Assembly: GCF_947169445.1 (NCBI RefSeq)
Contig: NZ_CAMVPU010000011.1
Location: forward strand, 37,336-101,335
Origin: an uncultured Butyrivibrio sp.
GTDB taxonomy: Bacteria > Bacillota > Clostridia > Lachnospirales > Lachnospiraceae
Direction of reading: 5' to 3'
DNA: 64,000 nt
The position numbers were made by a program, and so were the translations under genes. The notes beneath the pieces were generated by a model that saw only the letters and a program-made list of their open reading frames with translations, did no database searches and had not been told where the DNA came from. Below, one piece after another: positions 45,216-54,397 of this stretch (position 1 is the first letter of the stretch; every line of letters starts with the position of its first letter).

Positions 45216-46391
45216 ATGAAAGATACTGTAACAGTAGGTGTGGTAGGTGCCGGACGTGCTTTAGAACTTCACGCTTTTGGATATAAGAGGTCAAATATTC
45301 CTTGCCGTTTGAAAACAGTTATGGCGAGAAGGACGGAACAGATCAAGCAGGCAGTAGAGTTATACGGTTTCGAAAAAGGGACTAATGATTACAATGATCT
45401 CTTAAATGATCCTGAAATTGATGTTATTGATATTTGTACTCCACCTTATGTGCACAAAGAAGAAATAATTCAGGCGATGCGTGCTGGAAAGCATGTAATA
45501 TGTGAAAAACCTCTTGTAGGATACTTTGGGCGTCCTGGTGATCCGGAACCTATTGGAGAAAAAATATCTAAAAAGTTTATGTTTGAATGCTTGCTAGAAG
45601 ATCTTGATGAGCTTAGGACAGTACGTGCAGCAACTGGAAAAAGGTTTATGTATGCTGAGAATTTTGTGTATTCTCCTGCGGTTCTTAAAGCTGGTGAGAT
45701 TATAAGAGCTAAGAAAAGCAGGATATTGTACATGAAAGGGGAGGAGAGTCTCAAAGGCTCTAGTTCAGCTGTTGCCGGTGAGTGGAACAAAACAGGTGGT
45801 GGTATCTTTATGCGTAATGGTGTTCATCCGTTAGGCGCTATCCTTTACCTTAAAGAACAGGAGTCGATTTCTCAAGGACATAATGTTACTGTCAAGAGCG
45901 TTATGGGAGATATGGGATATGCTACCAAAAGACTCAGTGAGCATGAGCATAGGCATATCGCCGCTAGGCCACATGACGTTGAAGATGCTGGAACGGCGAT
46001 TATTACGTTTACTGATGGGAGCAAGGCAACGATAATTGCAACAGATAATCTACTTGGTGGAAGTAAAAACTATGTAGAGGTTTATGCAAATGATACAGCA
46101 ATTAATTGTAAGCTCACAATGAATGATGCTATGGAAACATATATGGTAGATGATGAGGGGATGGAAGGCGTTTATCTTTCGGAGATGCTTCCAATTGTAA
46201 CTGGATGGAATAAACCGTTTGTGGCGGATGAGATGTTACGTGGATATTGTAACGAGATTGTTGATTTCATGGGAGCTATCATTGAAGATAGAGAGCCAGA
46301 AGGATGTTTTGACCTCGCTGCGCAAGTAATGAGAGTTACTTATGCAGCATACTATTCTGATGAGGAAGGACGCAGAATTGATTTAATATAA
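45216..46391 (+). CDS. Gfo/Idh/MocA-family oxidoreductase
   Basis: A 391-residue NAD(P)-dependent enzyme: Rossmann start VGVVGAGRALELHAFG, IDVIDICTPPYVHKEEI, then the catalytic-region AGKHVICEKPLVGYFG with the Lys. The C-terminal half has the mixed sheet with FMRNGVHPLGAILYL. It is longer than usual sugar dehydrogenases and has a clear AENF segment. The 12-base spacing from the aldolase gene suggests the two act on the same compound. It could act on a small acid rather than a nucleotide sugar. Confidence 0.85.
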   Translation: MKDTVTVGVVGAGRALELHAFGYKRSNIPCRLKTVMARRTEQIKQAVELYGFEKGTNDYNDLLNDPEIDVIDICTPPYVHKEEIIQAMRAGKHVICEKPLVGYFGRPGDPEPIGEKISKKFMFECLLEDLDELRTVRAATGKRFMYAENFVYSPAVLKAGEIIRAKKSRILYMKGEESLKGSSSAVAGEWNKTGGGIFMRNGVHPLGAILYLKEQESISQGHNVTVKSVMGDMGYATKRLSEHEHRHIAARPHDVEDAGTAIITFTDGSKATIIATDNLLGGSKNYVEVYANDTAINCKLTMNDAMETYMVDDEGMEGVYLSEMLPIVTGWNKPFVADEMLRGYCNEIVDFMGAIIEDREPEGCFDLAAQVMRVTYAAYYSDEEGRRIDLI

Positions 46392-46402
46392 TTAAATCAA
46401 TT
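46376..46402 (+). repeat. Perfect 11-bp inverted repeat overlapping a stop codon
   Basis: AATTGATTTAA (46376-46386) and TTAAATCAATT (46392-46402) are perfect complements with a five-base spacer; the TAA stop of the preceding gene is inside. There is almost no G/C and no T-run after it, so a terminator is unlikely. It may stabilise the 3' end or be an operator. Confidence 0.6.
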
Positions 46403-46518
46403 GTCGGGGCTGAGTGATGAATTCATTGATTTGTATATTTTCAGAGTCTAGTATTGTACAGGAATCAAATAGCTAAGTGTATTTGGAAAATATTTAATAT
46501 TTTGAGCTGGGGGTTGAT

Positions 46519-47421
46519 ATGACTATAAAAGAAGTGCTTAAACAACTTAATCAATGGAATTATTCCTATGAGTTTTATGGCTCTGAAGATGATGAAATAA
46601 TTGGTTTTTCTGATCCGAAATCATATAGATATAAAACAGCAATTTGGATTGGAAAAGAAGAGGACATTGATTTTAGAAAGATAAAGAGAAAAAGTGATAT
46701 AGAGCTTCTTTTGGTCAAACCAGGAGTTATAAATGTAGATGATTATAAAAATGTGATTTTGACAGATGTTCCTAAAATATGTTTCATGAAGCTTGTTGTT
46801 TATCTTAATCCATCGTTCATAAATAATAATGTAGAAAGTGATGTTATAAAGGGATCGAGTGTGGAAATCGGAGATAGTTACATTGGGCATAGAGTAATAA
46901 TTGGCAACAATGTACATATAGGAAATAAATGTAAAATTTGTTCAGATGTGTTCATTGGTGATGATACAGTTATCGGTGATAACGTTGTGATAGGTGAAAA
47001 AACAATTATTGGAGGAGAAACAAATGGGTCATCATTCACAGATACTGATGGTGAAATGTATATTATGCCAAACCTTGGAGGAGTGGAAATAAGGGATAAT
47101 GTGCAAATTGGTGCGAATTCTATCATTTGTAAAGGCACATTTTCAAATACGATTATTGGAAGAGGATGCGAAATAAATGCAGGTTGTCTTATTGGTCATA
47201 ATTGTGAAATAGGAGATGAGACATTATTACTTGGCAGGGTGACTATGCATGGAAATGTAAGCGTTGGAAGTCATTCAAAGATAATATCATCAATAATAAA
47301 AAATAGGGTAAGAATAGGTGATGGAGTGACTGTGGGTATAGGTTCGGTTGTTCTTAAAGATATAGCGGATAATAATACATGCTTTGGAAATCCGGCAAGA
47401 ATTGTACCGTTGGCAAAATAA
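46519..47421 (+). CDS. LpxD-like hexapeptide acyltransferase
   Basis: A 300-residue protein. An N-terminal 100-residue domain (up to FMKLVVYLNPSF) resembles the UDP-sugar-binding domain of LpxD. It is followed by a left-handed beta helix (VEIGDSYIGHRVIIGNNVHIG, GDDTVIGDNVVIGE, and a loop with NLGGVEIRDNVQIGANSII matching the LpxD active-site region). LpxD adds a hydroxyacyl chain from acyl-ACP to the amino group of a UDP-sugar. Here a dedicated ACP and acyl-activating enzyme sit 2.3 kb upstream in the same gene run, so this enzyme probably transfers that acyl group to an amino sugar. Lipid A is not expected in a Firmicute. Confidence 0.8.
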   Translation: MTIKEVLKQLNQWNYSYEFYGSEDDEIIGFSDPKSYRYKTAIWIGKEEDIDFRKIKRKSDIELLLVKPGVINVDDYKNVILTDVPKICFMKLVVYLNPSFINNNVESDVIKGSSVEIGDSYIGHRVIIGNNVHIGNKCKICSDVFIGDDTVIGDNVVIGEKTIIGGETNGSSFTDTDGEMYIMPNLGGVEIRDNVQIGANSIICKGTFSNTIIGRGCEINAGCLIGHNCEIGDETLLLGRVTMHGNVSVGSHSKIISSIIKNRVRIGDGVTVGIGSVVLKDIADNNTCFGNPARIVPLAK

Positions 47422-47465
47422 TAGATAACACTATGATTATTATTATATAAGAGGAGGGGAAATAT

Positions 47466-48554
47466 ATGAAGTATGCATTAATAGGGTGTGGGAGAATTAG
47501 CCCTAATCATATTGAAGCAGCCAAGAATAACAATCTTGATTTTGTTGCAATGTGTGATATAGTCCCAGAGGCCATGATGGAAAAGGCTTCCAAGTTTGGA
47601 TTGCAAGAAGTAAAGAAGTATACTGATTATAAAGAAATGATTGAAAAAGAAAAACCGGATCTTGTGAGTATAGCAACGGAATCTGGAAAACATGCAGAAA
47701 TAGCACTAGACTGTATTGCTGCTGGTTGCAATTTAATTATTGAAAAACCGATTGCACTATCGATTGAAGATGCGGATGCAATTATTAAAGCTGGTAGAGA
47801 AGCGGGAGTAGTTGTATGTGCTAATCATCAGAATCGATTTAATAAATCAGTTCAGAAAATTCGAGATGCTATAGACAAAGGAAGATTTGGTCGGTTATTT
47901 TATGGAACTGCTCATATTAGATGGTGCCGTGATTATGAATACTATAGTAGGGCGGATTGGAGAGGTACTTGGGAGCAGGATGGAGGAGCATTGATGAATC
48001 AGTGTATTCATAATATTGATCTTCTACGCTGGATGATGGGAGATGAGATTGATACGGTTGTAGGAATGACTGATAGGCTTAACCATGAATACATTGAAGC
48101 CGAGGATCTTGGAATAGCATTAATAAAATTTAGGAATGGGTCTTATGGAATTATTGAAGGAACAACAGATATATATCCCAAAAACCTCGAAGAGACATTA
48201 TATCTTTTTGGGCAGAAAGGAACAATAAAGGCTGGTGGAACAAGTGTTAACAGAATTGAGGAGTGGACGTTTGCAGATTTATTGGATGATCCAGAAGCGG
48301 TAAAAGCTAAATTTCGAGAGGATCCACCTAATGTATATGGGTTTGGGCATACGCCTCTTTATGCTGATGTAATAGATGCTATAAACAATCATAGACAACC
48401 TTATGTGACAGCAGAGGATGGAAAAAGGGCTCTTGAGTTGGTGCTTGCTATTTATAAATCAGCGGCGGAGGGGATACCGGTTAAATTTCCAATTGATAAT
48501 TGTAGCACACTAGATTTTAAGGGGAGATTCGGCGAAAGAAAGAGAATGAGATGA
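47466..48554 (+). CDS. Gfo/Idh/MocA oxidoreductase, UDP-sugar 3-dehydrogenase type (WbpB/WlbA-like)
   Basis: A 362-residue enzyme: KYALIGCGRISPNHIEA, VSIATESGKHAEIAL, AGCNLIIEKPIALS (catalytic Lys) and VCANHQNRFNKSVQ, with the C-terminal GGALMNQCIHNIDLLRWMMG helix that holds the catalytic His. The pattern NQCIHNIDLL is typical of WlbA/WbpB, which oxidise C3 of UDP-N-acetylglucosaminuronate. AGGAGGGG precedes the start. The dehydrogenase at 48589 would supply its substrate and the aminotransferase at 62545 could use its product. Confidence 0.82.
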   Translation: MKYALIGCGRISPNHIEAAKNNNLDFVAMCDIVPEAMMEKASKFGLQEVKKYTDYKEMIEKEKPDLVSIATESGKHAEIALDCIAAGCNLIIEKPIALSIEDADAIIKAGREAGVVVCANHQNRFNKSVQKIRDAIDKGRFGRLFYGTAHIRWCRDYEYYSRADWRGTWEQDGGALMNQCIHNIDLLRWMMGDEIDTVVGMTDRLNHEYIEAEDLGIALIKFRNGSYGIIEGTTDIYPKNLEETLYLFGQKGTIKAGGTSVNRIEEWTFADLLDDPEAVKAKFREDPPNVYGFGHTPLYADVIDAINNHRQPYVTAEDGKRALELVLAIYKSAAEGIPVKFPIDNCSTLDFKGRFGERKRMR

Positions 48555-48588
48555 TTTAATAAGTAAAAAAGTGGAAGGTACGTAGAAA

Positions 48589-49917
48589 ATGGATTTTAAT
48601 AGCATTTATCAAAACTTGATTGCAGGAAAAGAAAAGTTGGCACTTGTAGGGCTGGGGTATGTAGGAATGCCTATAGCGGTCGAGTTTGCAAAACATATCA
48701 AGGTTATCGGATTTGATATAAATGAGAAAAAAATACAGGAGTATCAGAATGGCATAGACGCAACAAATGAGGTTGGAGATGTAATAAAAGATACCGCTGT
48801 AGATTTTACTTCGGATTCTACAAAGCTTAAAGAAGCAAAGTTTATTGTTGTGGCAGTCCCTACACCTGTAAATGAGGATAACACACCTGACTTAAGACCT
48901 GTTAAGAGTGCCTCGAGAATAGTGGGACAAAATATAAGCGCAGGAACAATTGTAGTATTTGAGTCGACCGTATATCCAGGGGTTACTGAAGATGTTTGTG
49001 TTCCTATAATAGAAAAAGAATCGGGACTGAAGTGTGGTGTTGATTGGAAAATTGGCTATAGTCCTGAACGAATTAATCCTGGTGATCGTGTACATACGCT
49101 TACTAATATCCGCAAAGTGGTTTCTGGTATGGATGAAGAGTCTGCAAATGAAATCAAGAAAGTATATGATATCGTTATCAAGGCAGGAACTGTGCCTGTA
49201 TCGAATATCAAAACTGCGGAAGCAGTTAAGGTTGTTGAGAATAGCCAGCGAGACATAAATATTGCGTTTATGAATGAAATCGCTATCATATGCGATAAAT
49301 TGAAAATAGATACTGATGAAGTTTTATATGGCATGAATTCAAAATGGAATGCACTTGGCTTTAAGCCTGGACTGGTAGGTGGCCATTGCATAGGTGTTGA
49401 TCCATATTATCTTACAAATGTTGCCGAGAAGCTTGGCTATCACAGTCAGATAATACTCAATGGTCGTCAGGTAAATGATTCTATGGGAACTTTTGTTGCT
49501 GATGCAGCAATAAAAGAGATGATAGAAGCTGGAATGGCTCCAAAGAAGGCTACTGTAGTCATATTGGGATTAACTTTTAAGGAAAACTGTCCTGATACGA
49601 GGAATAGTAAGGTTGTGGATATCATTGATAGGCTTAAAGAATATGATATTATTCCTGTTGTTACAGATTCATGGGCGGATGAAGGTGTTGCAAAGAAAGA
49701 ATATGGAATTGAATTGGTATCGTGGGAAGATGTACCCAAAGCAGATTGCGTAATAGTTGCAGTTGGTCACAAAGAATATAGAAACATGTCAATGATGCAG
49801 ATTAAGGAGTTGTTTAAAGAAAATTTAACCGATGAGGAAAAAGTGTTAGTTGATGTCAAAAGCCTTTATCGTATGGATGAATTGAAAGCATCTGGGATGA
49901 GATTTTGGAGATTGTAA
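48589..49917 (+). CDS. UDP-N-acetylhexosamine 6-dehydrogenase (WbpA/TviB-like)
   Basis: A 442-residue member of the UDP-glucose/GDP-mannose dehydrogenase family. The NAD motif is LVGLGYVGMPIAVEFA; VAVPTPVNEDNTPDL, FESTVYPGVTEDVC and GYSPERINPGD are the family blocks; the catalytic Cys is in GLVGGHCIGVDPYYL. The lack of the UDP-glucose-specific pattern and the ERINPGD block point to UDP-GlcNAc or UDP-GalNAc as substrate, giving the hexosaminuronic acid. Its neighbours on both sides fit modified uronic-acid synthesis. Confidence 0.88.
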   Translation: MDFNSIYQNLIAGKEKLALVGLGYVGMPIAVEFAKHIKVIGFDINEKKIQEYQNGIDATNEVGDVIKDTAVDFTSDSTKLKEAKFIVVAVPTPVNEDNTPDLRPVKSASRIVGQNISAGTIVVFESTVYPGVTEDVCVPIIEKESGLKCGVDWKIGYSPERINPGDRVHTLTNIRKVVSGMDEESANEIKKVYDIVIKAGTVPVSNIKTAEAVKVVENSQRDINIAFMNEIAIICDKLKIDTDEVLYGMNSKWNALGFKPGLVGGHCIGVDPYYLTNVAEKLGYHSQIILNGRQVNDSMGTFVADAAIKEMIEAGMAPKKATVVILGLTFKENCPDTRNSKVVDIIDRLKEYDIIPVVTDSWADEGVAKKEYGIELVSWEDVPKADCVIVAVGHKEYRNMSMMQIKELFKENLTDEEKVLVDVKSLYRMDELKASGMRFWRL

Positions 49918-49948
49918 CGATAAATGGATATGTTTGGGAGGAGTATTT

Positions 49949-51523
49949 ATGAGAATTCTATTAGGAGATTCGGGCTATCATAAGTGGAAACAAAAAAATG
50001 GAATAATTAGCCGAGGATGGGCAGATTATAAAGGAGAAATCAGAAAAGAATTTTCCTTTATTGGTGATGAAGATGATTTAAATAAGGCGTTTTGGAATTT
50101 TTTGGATGAAGCAATAGGCAATTTCGGACTAATTGTACAGACAGATGATGAAGTGCTCGCAGCAGTTGATAATATTGCAAGTTTTCCATTGTACTATGGG
50201 ATAATTGGAGAAGAATTTGTTTTGTCAGATAGTTTATCTCGCATAAAGGAAGCCCTTGGAGGGGCATTGCACTGTGAGAACAAGGATGAATACTATGCTT
50301 CTGGGTTTATTGCGGGAAGAAGAACTGTATATAATAACATATTTCAAGTACAAGCTGGACAGGTTATTTGTTTTAATAAAAATAGCAAAGAGATTTCTAT
50401 TCATGACTATTATTTGCATGTACATAAATGTTTTGAAAATCAAAATTCCACTGTTTTATGTGACGAGCTTAAACGAGTTGTAAATAGTGTAATTGGTAGG
50501 CTTGTTAAAAGCATAGATGGAAAGACAATCGTTCTATTTTTAAGCGGAGGGTATGATTCAAAACTTATATTAACATCATTAAAAAACTTAAATTATAGAA
50601 ATGTAATCTGTGTTTCGCTTGGTGGATATAATACAAAAGATGTGGCTGTTGCAGAAAAAGTAGCATATAAGCTAGGCTACAAATGGGTAAGAATAGATGT
50701 TTCACAGAAAACTTGGAGAGAATTTAGAAAGAGTGAAGATTTTAATAGATATTTTACTATGATGTCCGCATACAGTACATTTCCTTACATGCAGGGATTG
50801 GCTGTAAAGAAGTTAATAGATAAGGGGATTGTTACGAAAGACTGTGTTGTAATAACTGGTAATAGTGGAGATGCAATTGAAGGAGCTGATGTAACGCATA
50901 GTTTTGTGAGTGGCAAAAAGTATTCAATTGATGACATTAAAGAGGCTATAAGATTTAAGCATTATACGTTGAATGGATATAAAAAATCAATTGAAGTTAT
51001 TAGAAATATTGATATTAGTGATTGTATTGGTGCAAATTCGTCTAATTCAATAGAGTTTAGTGATGAGGAATGTGAAAATATTTTCGAATATTTCAACTGG
51101 AGAGAAAGACAATGCAAATTTGTTGTCTCTGATGTTCATAATTACGAAGATTATTTAGGCGTAGACTGGAGATTGCCTCTATGGGATAGAGAATTTCAAG
51201 ATTTTTGGCTAGGAGTTTCCTATGAACAAAGATATGACAGAAAATTATATTATAGATTTGTTGAGGCTGATAATCTTCCGTCTGCTAATAATGTTTCGGT
51301 GAGACGTAAGATTTTTAATCGTATTAAAAGTTTACTTGGAAATACTACAAATGTTCTTTACATACCAAAGAGTTTATGGAATTACAGATTTTCTAGCAAA
51401 TACTACTACTGTGCATATGGTATGATTACATTTAAGGAATTGCTGGATATATTAAAGACGGGTGCTGGAAATAGAGAGCCACATATGGAAGGTATAGTTA
51501 GAATAATGTACAGGTATTATTGA
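49949..51523 (+). CDS. Asparagine-synthase-like amidotransferase with a degenerate glutaminase domain
   Basis: A 524-residue protein. The N-terminal 170 residues look like the Ntn glutaminase domain of AsnB (DNIASFPLYYG, VLSDSLSRIKE), but the protein starts MRILLG, so the nucleophile Cys that must follow the initiator Met is absent. The synthetase domain has the ATP pyrophosphatase loop IVLFLSGGYDSKL and VVITGNSGDAIEG. GGAGG precedes the ATG at 49949. AsnB-like enzymes in O-antigen loci amidate hexosaminuronic acids, which would suit the dehydrogenase upstream; free ammonia or another source would be needed. Confidence 0.78.
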   Translation: MRILLGDSGYHKWKQKNGIISRGWADYKGEIRKEFSFIGDEDDLNKAFWNFLDEAIGNFGLIVQTDDEVLAAVDNIASFPLYYGIIGEEFVLSDSLSRIKEALGGALHCENKDEYYASGFIAGRRTVYNNIFQVQAGQVICFNKNSKEISIHDYYLHVHKCFENQNSTVLCDELKRVVNSVIGRLVKSIDGKTIVLFLSGGYDSKLILTSLKNLNYRNVICVSLGGYNTKDVAVAEKVAYKLGYKWVRIDVSQKTWREFRKSEDFNRYFTMMSAYSTFPYMQGLAVKKLIDKGIVTKDCVVITGNSGDAIEGADVTHSFVSGKKYSIDDIKEAIRFKHYTLNGYKKSIEVIRNIDISDCIGANSSNSIEFSDEECENIFEYFNWRERQCKFVVSDVHNYEDYLGVDWRLPLWDREFQDFWLGVSYEQRYDRKLYYRFVEADNLPSANNVSVRRKIFNRIKSLLGNTTNVLYIPKSLWNYRFSSKYYYCAYGMITFKELLDILKTGAGNREPHMEGIVRIMYRYY

Positions 51524-53074
51524 ATGAAAAATTATATGTTCGATAAGAATAATTCAGGAAGCATTTTGAGAGTTACGTTTTTTGTGGCAATGATATCTAT
51601 ATGTAGTAAGATATTAGGTTTTTTTCGAGAAACTATTATTGCTGCATATTTTGGTGCTACCGCAAGTACAGATGCTTTCTTTTTTGCACATAGCATGCCT
51701 GAAATGATTTTCCCTTCGGTTTGTAGTGGTATGTCAACAGCTTTTATTAGCTTATATGTAAAGAAACTGGAGATGGATGTAGATGATGGAAACGAATATG
51801 CATCGAGAGTTTTGAGATTTTCGGTTTTTGTTGGAATAGTGCTTAGCGTGGTTGGAGTACTGATTTCTCCAATCATTGTTAGAATTTTTGCACCAGGATT
51901 TGATGAAAAACAAATAAAACTTGCTACAAATTTAACTGTAATGTCGATGGCAGCATTTATTTTAATAATGTTGCAATATATGATTACATCAATCCTGAAT
52001 TCAAATAAATGTTTTGTTTCGCCTCAAGTTGTTGCTCTTTTCTATAACATTGTAATTATTTCTCTTACTATGCTATTAGGAGAGCGCCAGTCTCTTTATA
52101 TTCTAGGATTAACTTTTATAATTGGGCAGTGTGTATACGTTTTGGGATTGTTTTTTTTGCTTTATAGTGGCGGTATTAGTATTTCATTTAAGATAAGACC
52201 TCATAAGGAAGAAATTGTTGAATTATTAAGTATTATGGGACCTATTTTATTAGGGAATGCAGTTATACAGATTAATTCAATAGTGGATAAAGTATTAGGT
52301 TCGTTATTGCCAAGTGGGTCTCTGTCAGGTCTTTCTTACTCGCATACATTATGTAATATTATTACCGGGGTCTTTATTTCCTCATTATCAACTGTTCTTT
52401 ATCCTACATTTACTAGTATAATCTCACAGAATGATTATGAAAGATTAGCTATGACAATCGAAAAATATATTATCATATTAAATGTAATCACTATTCCCAT
52501 CTCAATATTCTTTATGTTTAACTCATTAGAAATAGTTAGTGTTATCTATCAGAGGAAAAATTTTGATCAAAATGCAGTAAATCTCACAGCATATGCACTT
52601 ATGTGTTATGCACCAATGTTTTCCTTTTATGGCGTAAGAGAAGTGTTGTCAAGAGCTTTTTTTGCTATGCAAGACACAAAGACACCAATGATTAATACAA
52701 GTATAGGTGTGCTTATTAATATTGTATGCAGTGTTTCTTTGATTAGATTAATTGGAATAGGAGGAATTGCAATAGGTACTTCAGTTTCTTCAGCTATAAC
52801 ATGCTTTCTGCTTTTTATAAATATTTGTGGTAGAGAAAAAAGAATAGACTATATTAGGATTATTAAGAAAATAGTACTTCTTATGATTATTGGTATAGTA
52901 ACGGTTTCTATCGAGTTTTTATTGGGATATATTACATTTAGCTCGAATATGCTAAAAGTTATTATTGGAGGAATCGTTTGTTTTACGGTTTATTTTGGTC
53001 TAGTGGTTATAGTAAATGCTGACATTAGAAGCGTGATACTTATAAAAATAAGACAATTGGCAAAAAAATCATGA
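51524..53074 (+). CDS. MurJ/MviN-type lipid flippase
   Basis: A 516-residue protein with about 14 helices and the MurJ opening SKILGFFRETIIAAYFGATASTDAFFFA, then MIFPSVCSGMSTAFISLYV and ITSILNSNKCF; the C-terminal half has YGVREVLSRAFFAMQDTKTPM. MurJ flips lipid II. A MurJ relative inside a glycan operon without another Wzx suggests it moves the lipid-linked repeat unit out for the Wzy at 40898. It starts directly at the preceding stop. Confidence 0.85.
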   Translation: MKNYMFDKNNSGSILRVTFFVAMISICSKILGFFRETIIAAYFGATASTDAFFFAHSMPEMIFPSVCSGMSTAFISLYVKKLEMDVDDGNEYASRVLRFSVFVGIVLSVVGVLISPIIVRIFAPGFDEKQIKLATNLTVMSMAAFILIMLQYMITSILNSNKCFVSPQVVALFYNIVIISLTMLLGERQSLYILGLTFIIGQCVYVLGLFFLLYSGGISISFKIRPHKEEIVELLSIMGPILLGNAVIQINSIVDKVLGSLLPSGSLSGLSYSHTLCNIITGVFISSLSTVLYPTFTSIISQNDYERLAMTIEKYIIILNVITIPISIFFMFNSLEIVSVIYQRKNFDQNAVNLTAYALMCYAPMFSFYGVREVLSRAFFAMQDTKTPMINTSIGVLINIVCSVSLIRLIGIGGIAIGTSVSSAITCFLLFINICGREKRIDYIRIIKKIVLLMIIGIVTVSIEFLLGYITFSSNMLKVIIGGIVCFTVYFGLVVIVNADIRSVILIKIRQLAKKS

Positions 53075-53103
53075 TTGAATCTGGGGGTAAATGGCAAGTA
53101 GAA

Positions 53104-53182
53104 AATACAACTTGTTCTTCCAGATAGTTTTACAACTTATTTAAGTAATCCTGTACGTGTATATATGAATGATACAGAATAA
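53104..53182 (+). pseudogene. Short in-frame remnant between flippase and methyltransferase genes
   Basis: A frame of some 25 codons reads KIQLVLPDSFTTYLSNPV and ends MNDTE, preceded by a TAG and without any start. It looks like the edge of a lost gene, but it is too short to identify. Confidence 0.25.
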
Positions 53183-53249
53183 TATTCAGATGTATGGATG
53201 ATAATAAATGTCAGATATAGTAAAAAACTAACAATAGGAGGGGATAGAA

Positions 53250-54377
53250 ATGGGATTTATGGATAATATTTCTGCAGAGGGATGTGGTTTTGATGAGTAT
53301 ATTGAAAATTATGCCGGTAATACTGTCGTTCTGTATGGTAGAGGACAGGCTACAGATAATACATATGAATTATTGAAAAAAAGAGGGATAGTTGTAAAAC
53401 ATGCACTAATTAATCAGAGATTCTTAAAGAAGGGGATGAAGGTATGTGATCTTAATGTTGAGTCTATAGAAGAATTCTTTTCTCTTACAGAAGAAAAAGT
53501 TGATGTTGTTGTAATGATTCCGTCTTATAAGCCGGAATGGCTAGCGCCTTATAAGGAAAAAATACATGAGGTAGTATTTTATGATGTTGCGCCTGCTTTA
53601 GTAACTGACAAGGGGAATACATCTATTAGACCATTTTCCTTTTTTGCGAAAAAGGAAGAAATGCTGAATGAAATATATGACTGTTTATCTGATGAGTTCT
53701 CAAAGAAAGTTCTAATATCATATATCAATCAGTTAATAAGTGGTGATTTTTCAAGTTCAGATGGCTTGGTTCGTTCGGTGCCATATTTTGAAAGTGATTT
53801 TATTGAGTTTGGAAATAATGAGGTTTTCTTTGATATAGGTGCTTTTAATGGAGAGGATACTGAACGTTTTTTTGATTGTGCTGGAATGGGTTCAAAGTCT
53901 ATTATTTTCGAACCGGACAAAGATAATATTAGTTTATTAAACGCAAGATTAGAGAAAAATGATTACATAGATTCTATTTGTATTATAGATAAAGCAATAT
54001 ATGATAAAAGCGGAGAGTTATTTTTTTCAAGTGATGAGGGATCTGGGAGCGGAGTGTCAGAATCAGGGGATATAGTGATTCCGTGCACATCAATTGATGA
54101 CTATGTCCAATCTAATGAAGGCATTATACCAACATATATTAAGATGGATATAGAAGGGGCTGAGCTAAATGCCTTGAAAGGTGGGTATGAAACTATATGT
54201 AAGTATTCCCCTAAATTGGCAATTTGTGTGTATCATAGACCAGAAGATTTATTTAATATATGGGCATTCATTAAAAGCTTAAGAAACGTTGACTATATAT
54301 ATAGTTTCTATATGCGTAGATATAGTATCAGTTTTAGAGAAACTGTTTTATATGCTATGCCTAGAAAAACAATGTAA
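53250..54377 (+). CDS. FkbM-family methyltransferase with N-terminal Rossmann-like domain
   Basis: A 375-residue protein. Residues 20-130 form a nucleotide-binding-like domain (NTVVLYGRGQATDNTYELL). The S-adenosylmethionine-dependent FkbM domain follows with VFFDIGAFNGEDTERFF (SAM motif I), SIIFEPDKDNISLL and YIKMDIEGAELNALKGG. FkbM enzymes put O-methyl groups on glycans or small molecules. AGGAGGGG precedes the start. It ends the polysaccharide gene run and probably methylates the repeat unit. Confidence 0.85.
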   Translation: MGFMDNISAEGCGFDEYIENYAGNTVVLYGRGQATDNTYELLKKRGIVVKHALINQRFLKKGMKVCDLNVESIEEFFSLTEEKVDVVVMIPSYKPEWLAPYKEKIHEVVFYDVAPALVTDKGNTSIRPFSFFAKKEEMLNEIYDCLSDEFSKKVLISYINQLISGDFSSSDGLVRSVPYFESDFIEFGNNEVFFDIGAFNGEDTERFFDCAGMGSKSIIFEPDKDNISLLNARLEKNDYIDSICIIDKAIYDKSGELFFSSDEGSGSGVSESGDIVIPCTSIDDYVQSNEGIIPTYIKMDIEGAELNALKGGYETICKYSPKLAICVYHRPEDLFNIWAFIKSLRNVDYIYSFYMRRYSISFRETVLYAMPRKTM

Positions 54378-54397
54378 AGAAAAACGAGGTAATAAGT

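Noticed and set aside
46519..47421. Lipid A biosynthesis gene lpxD
   Set aside because: The rest of the window is Firmicute-like and has no other lipid A gene; the LpxD resemblance is better explained by capsule sugar acylation.
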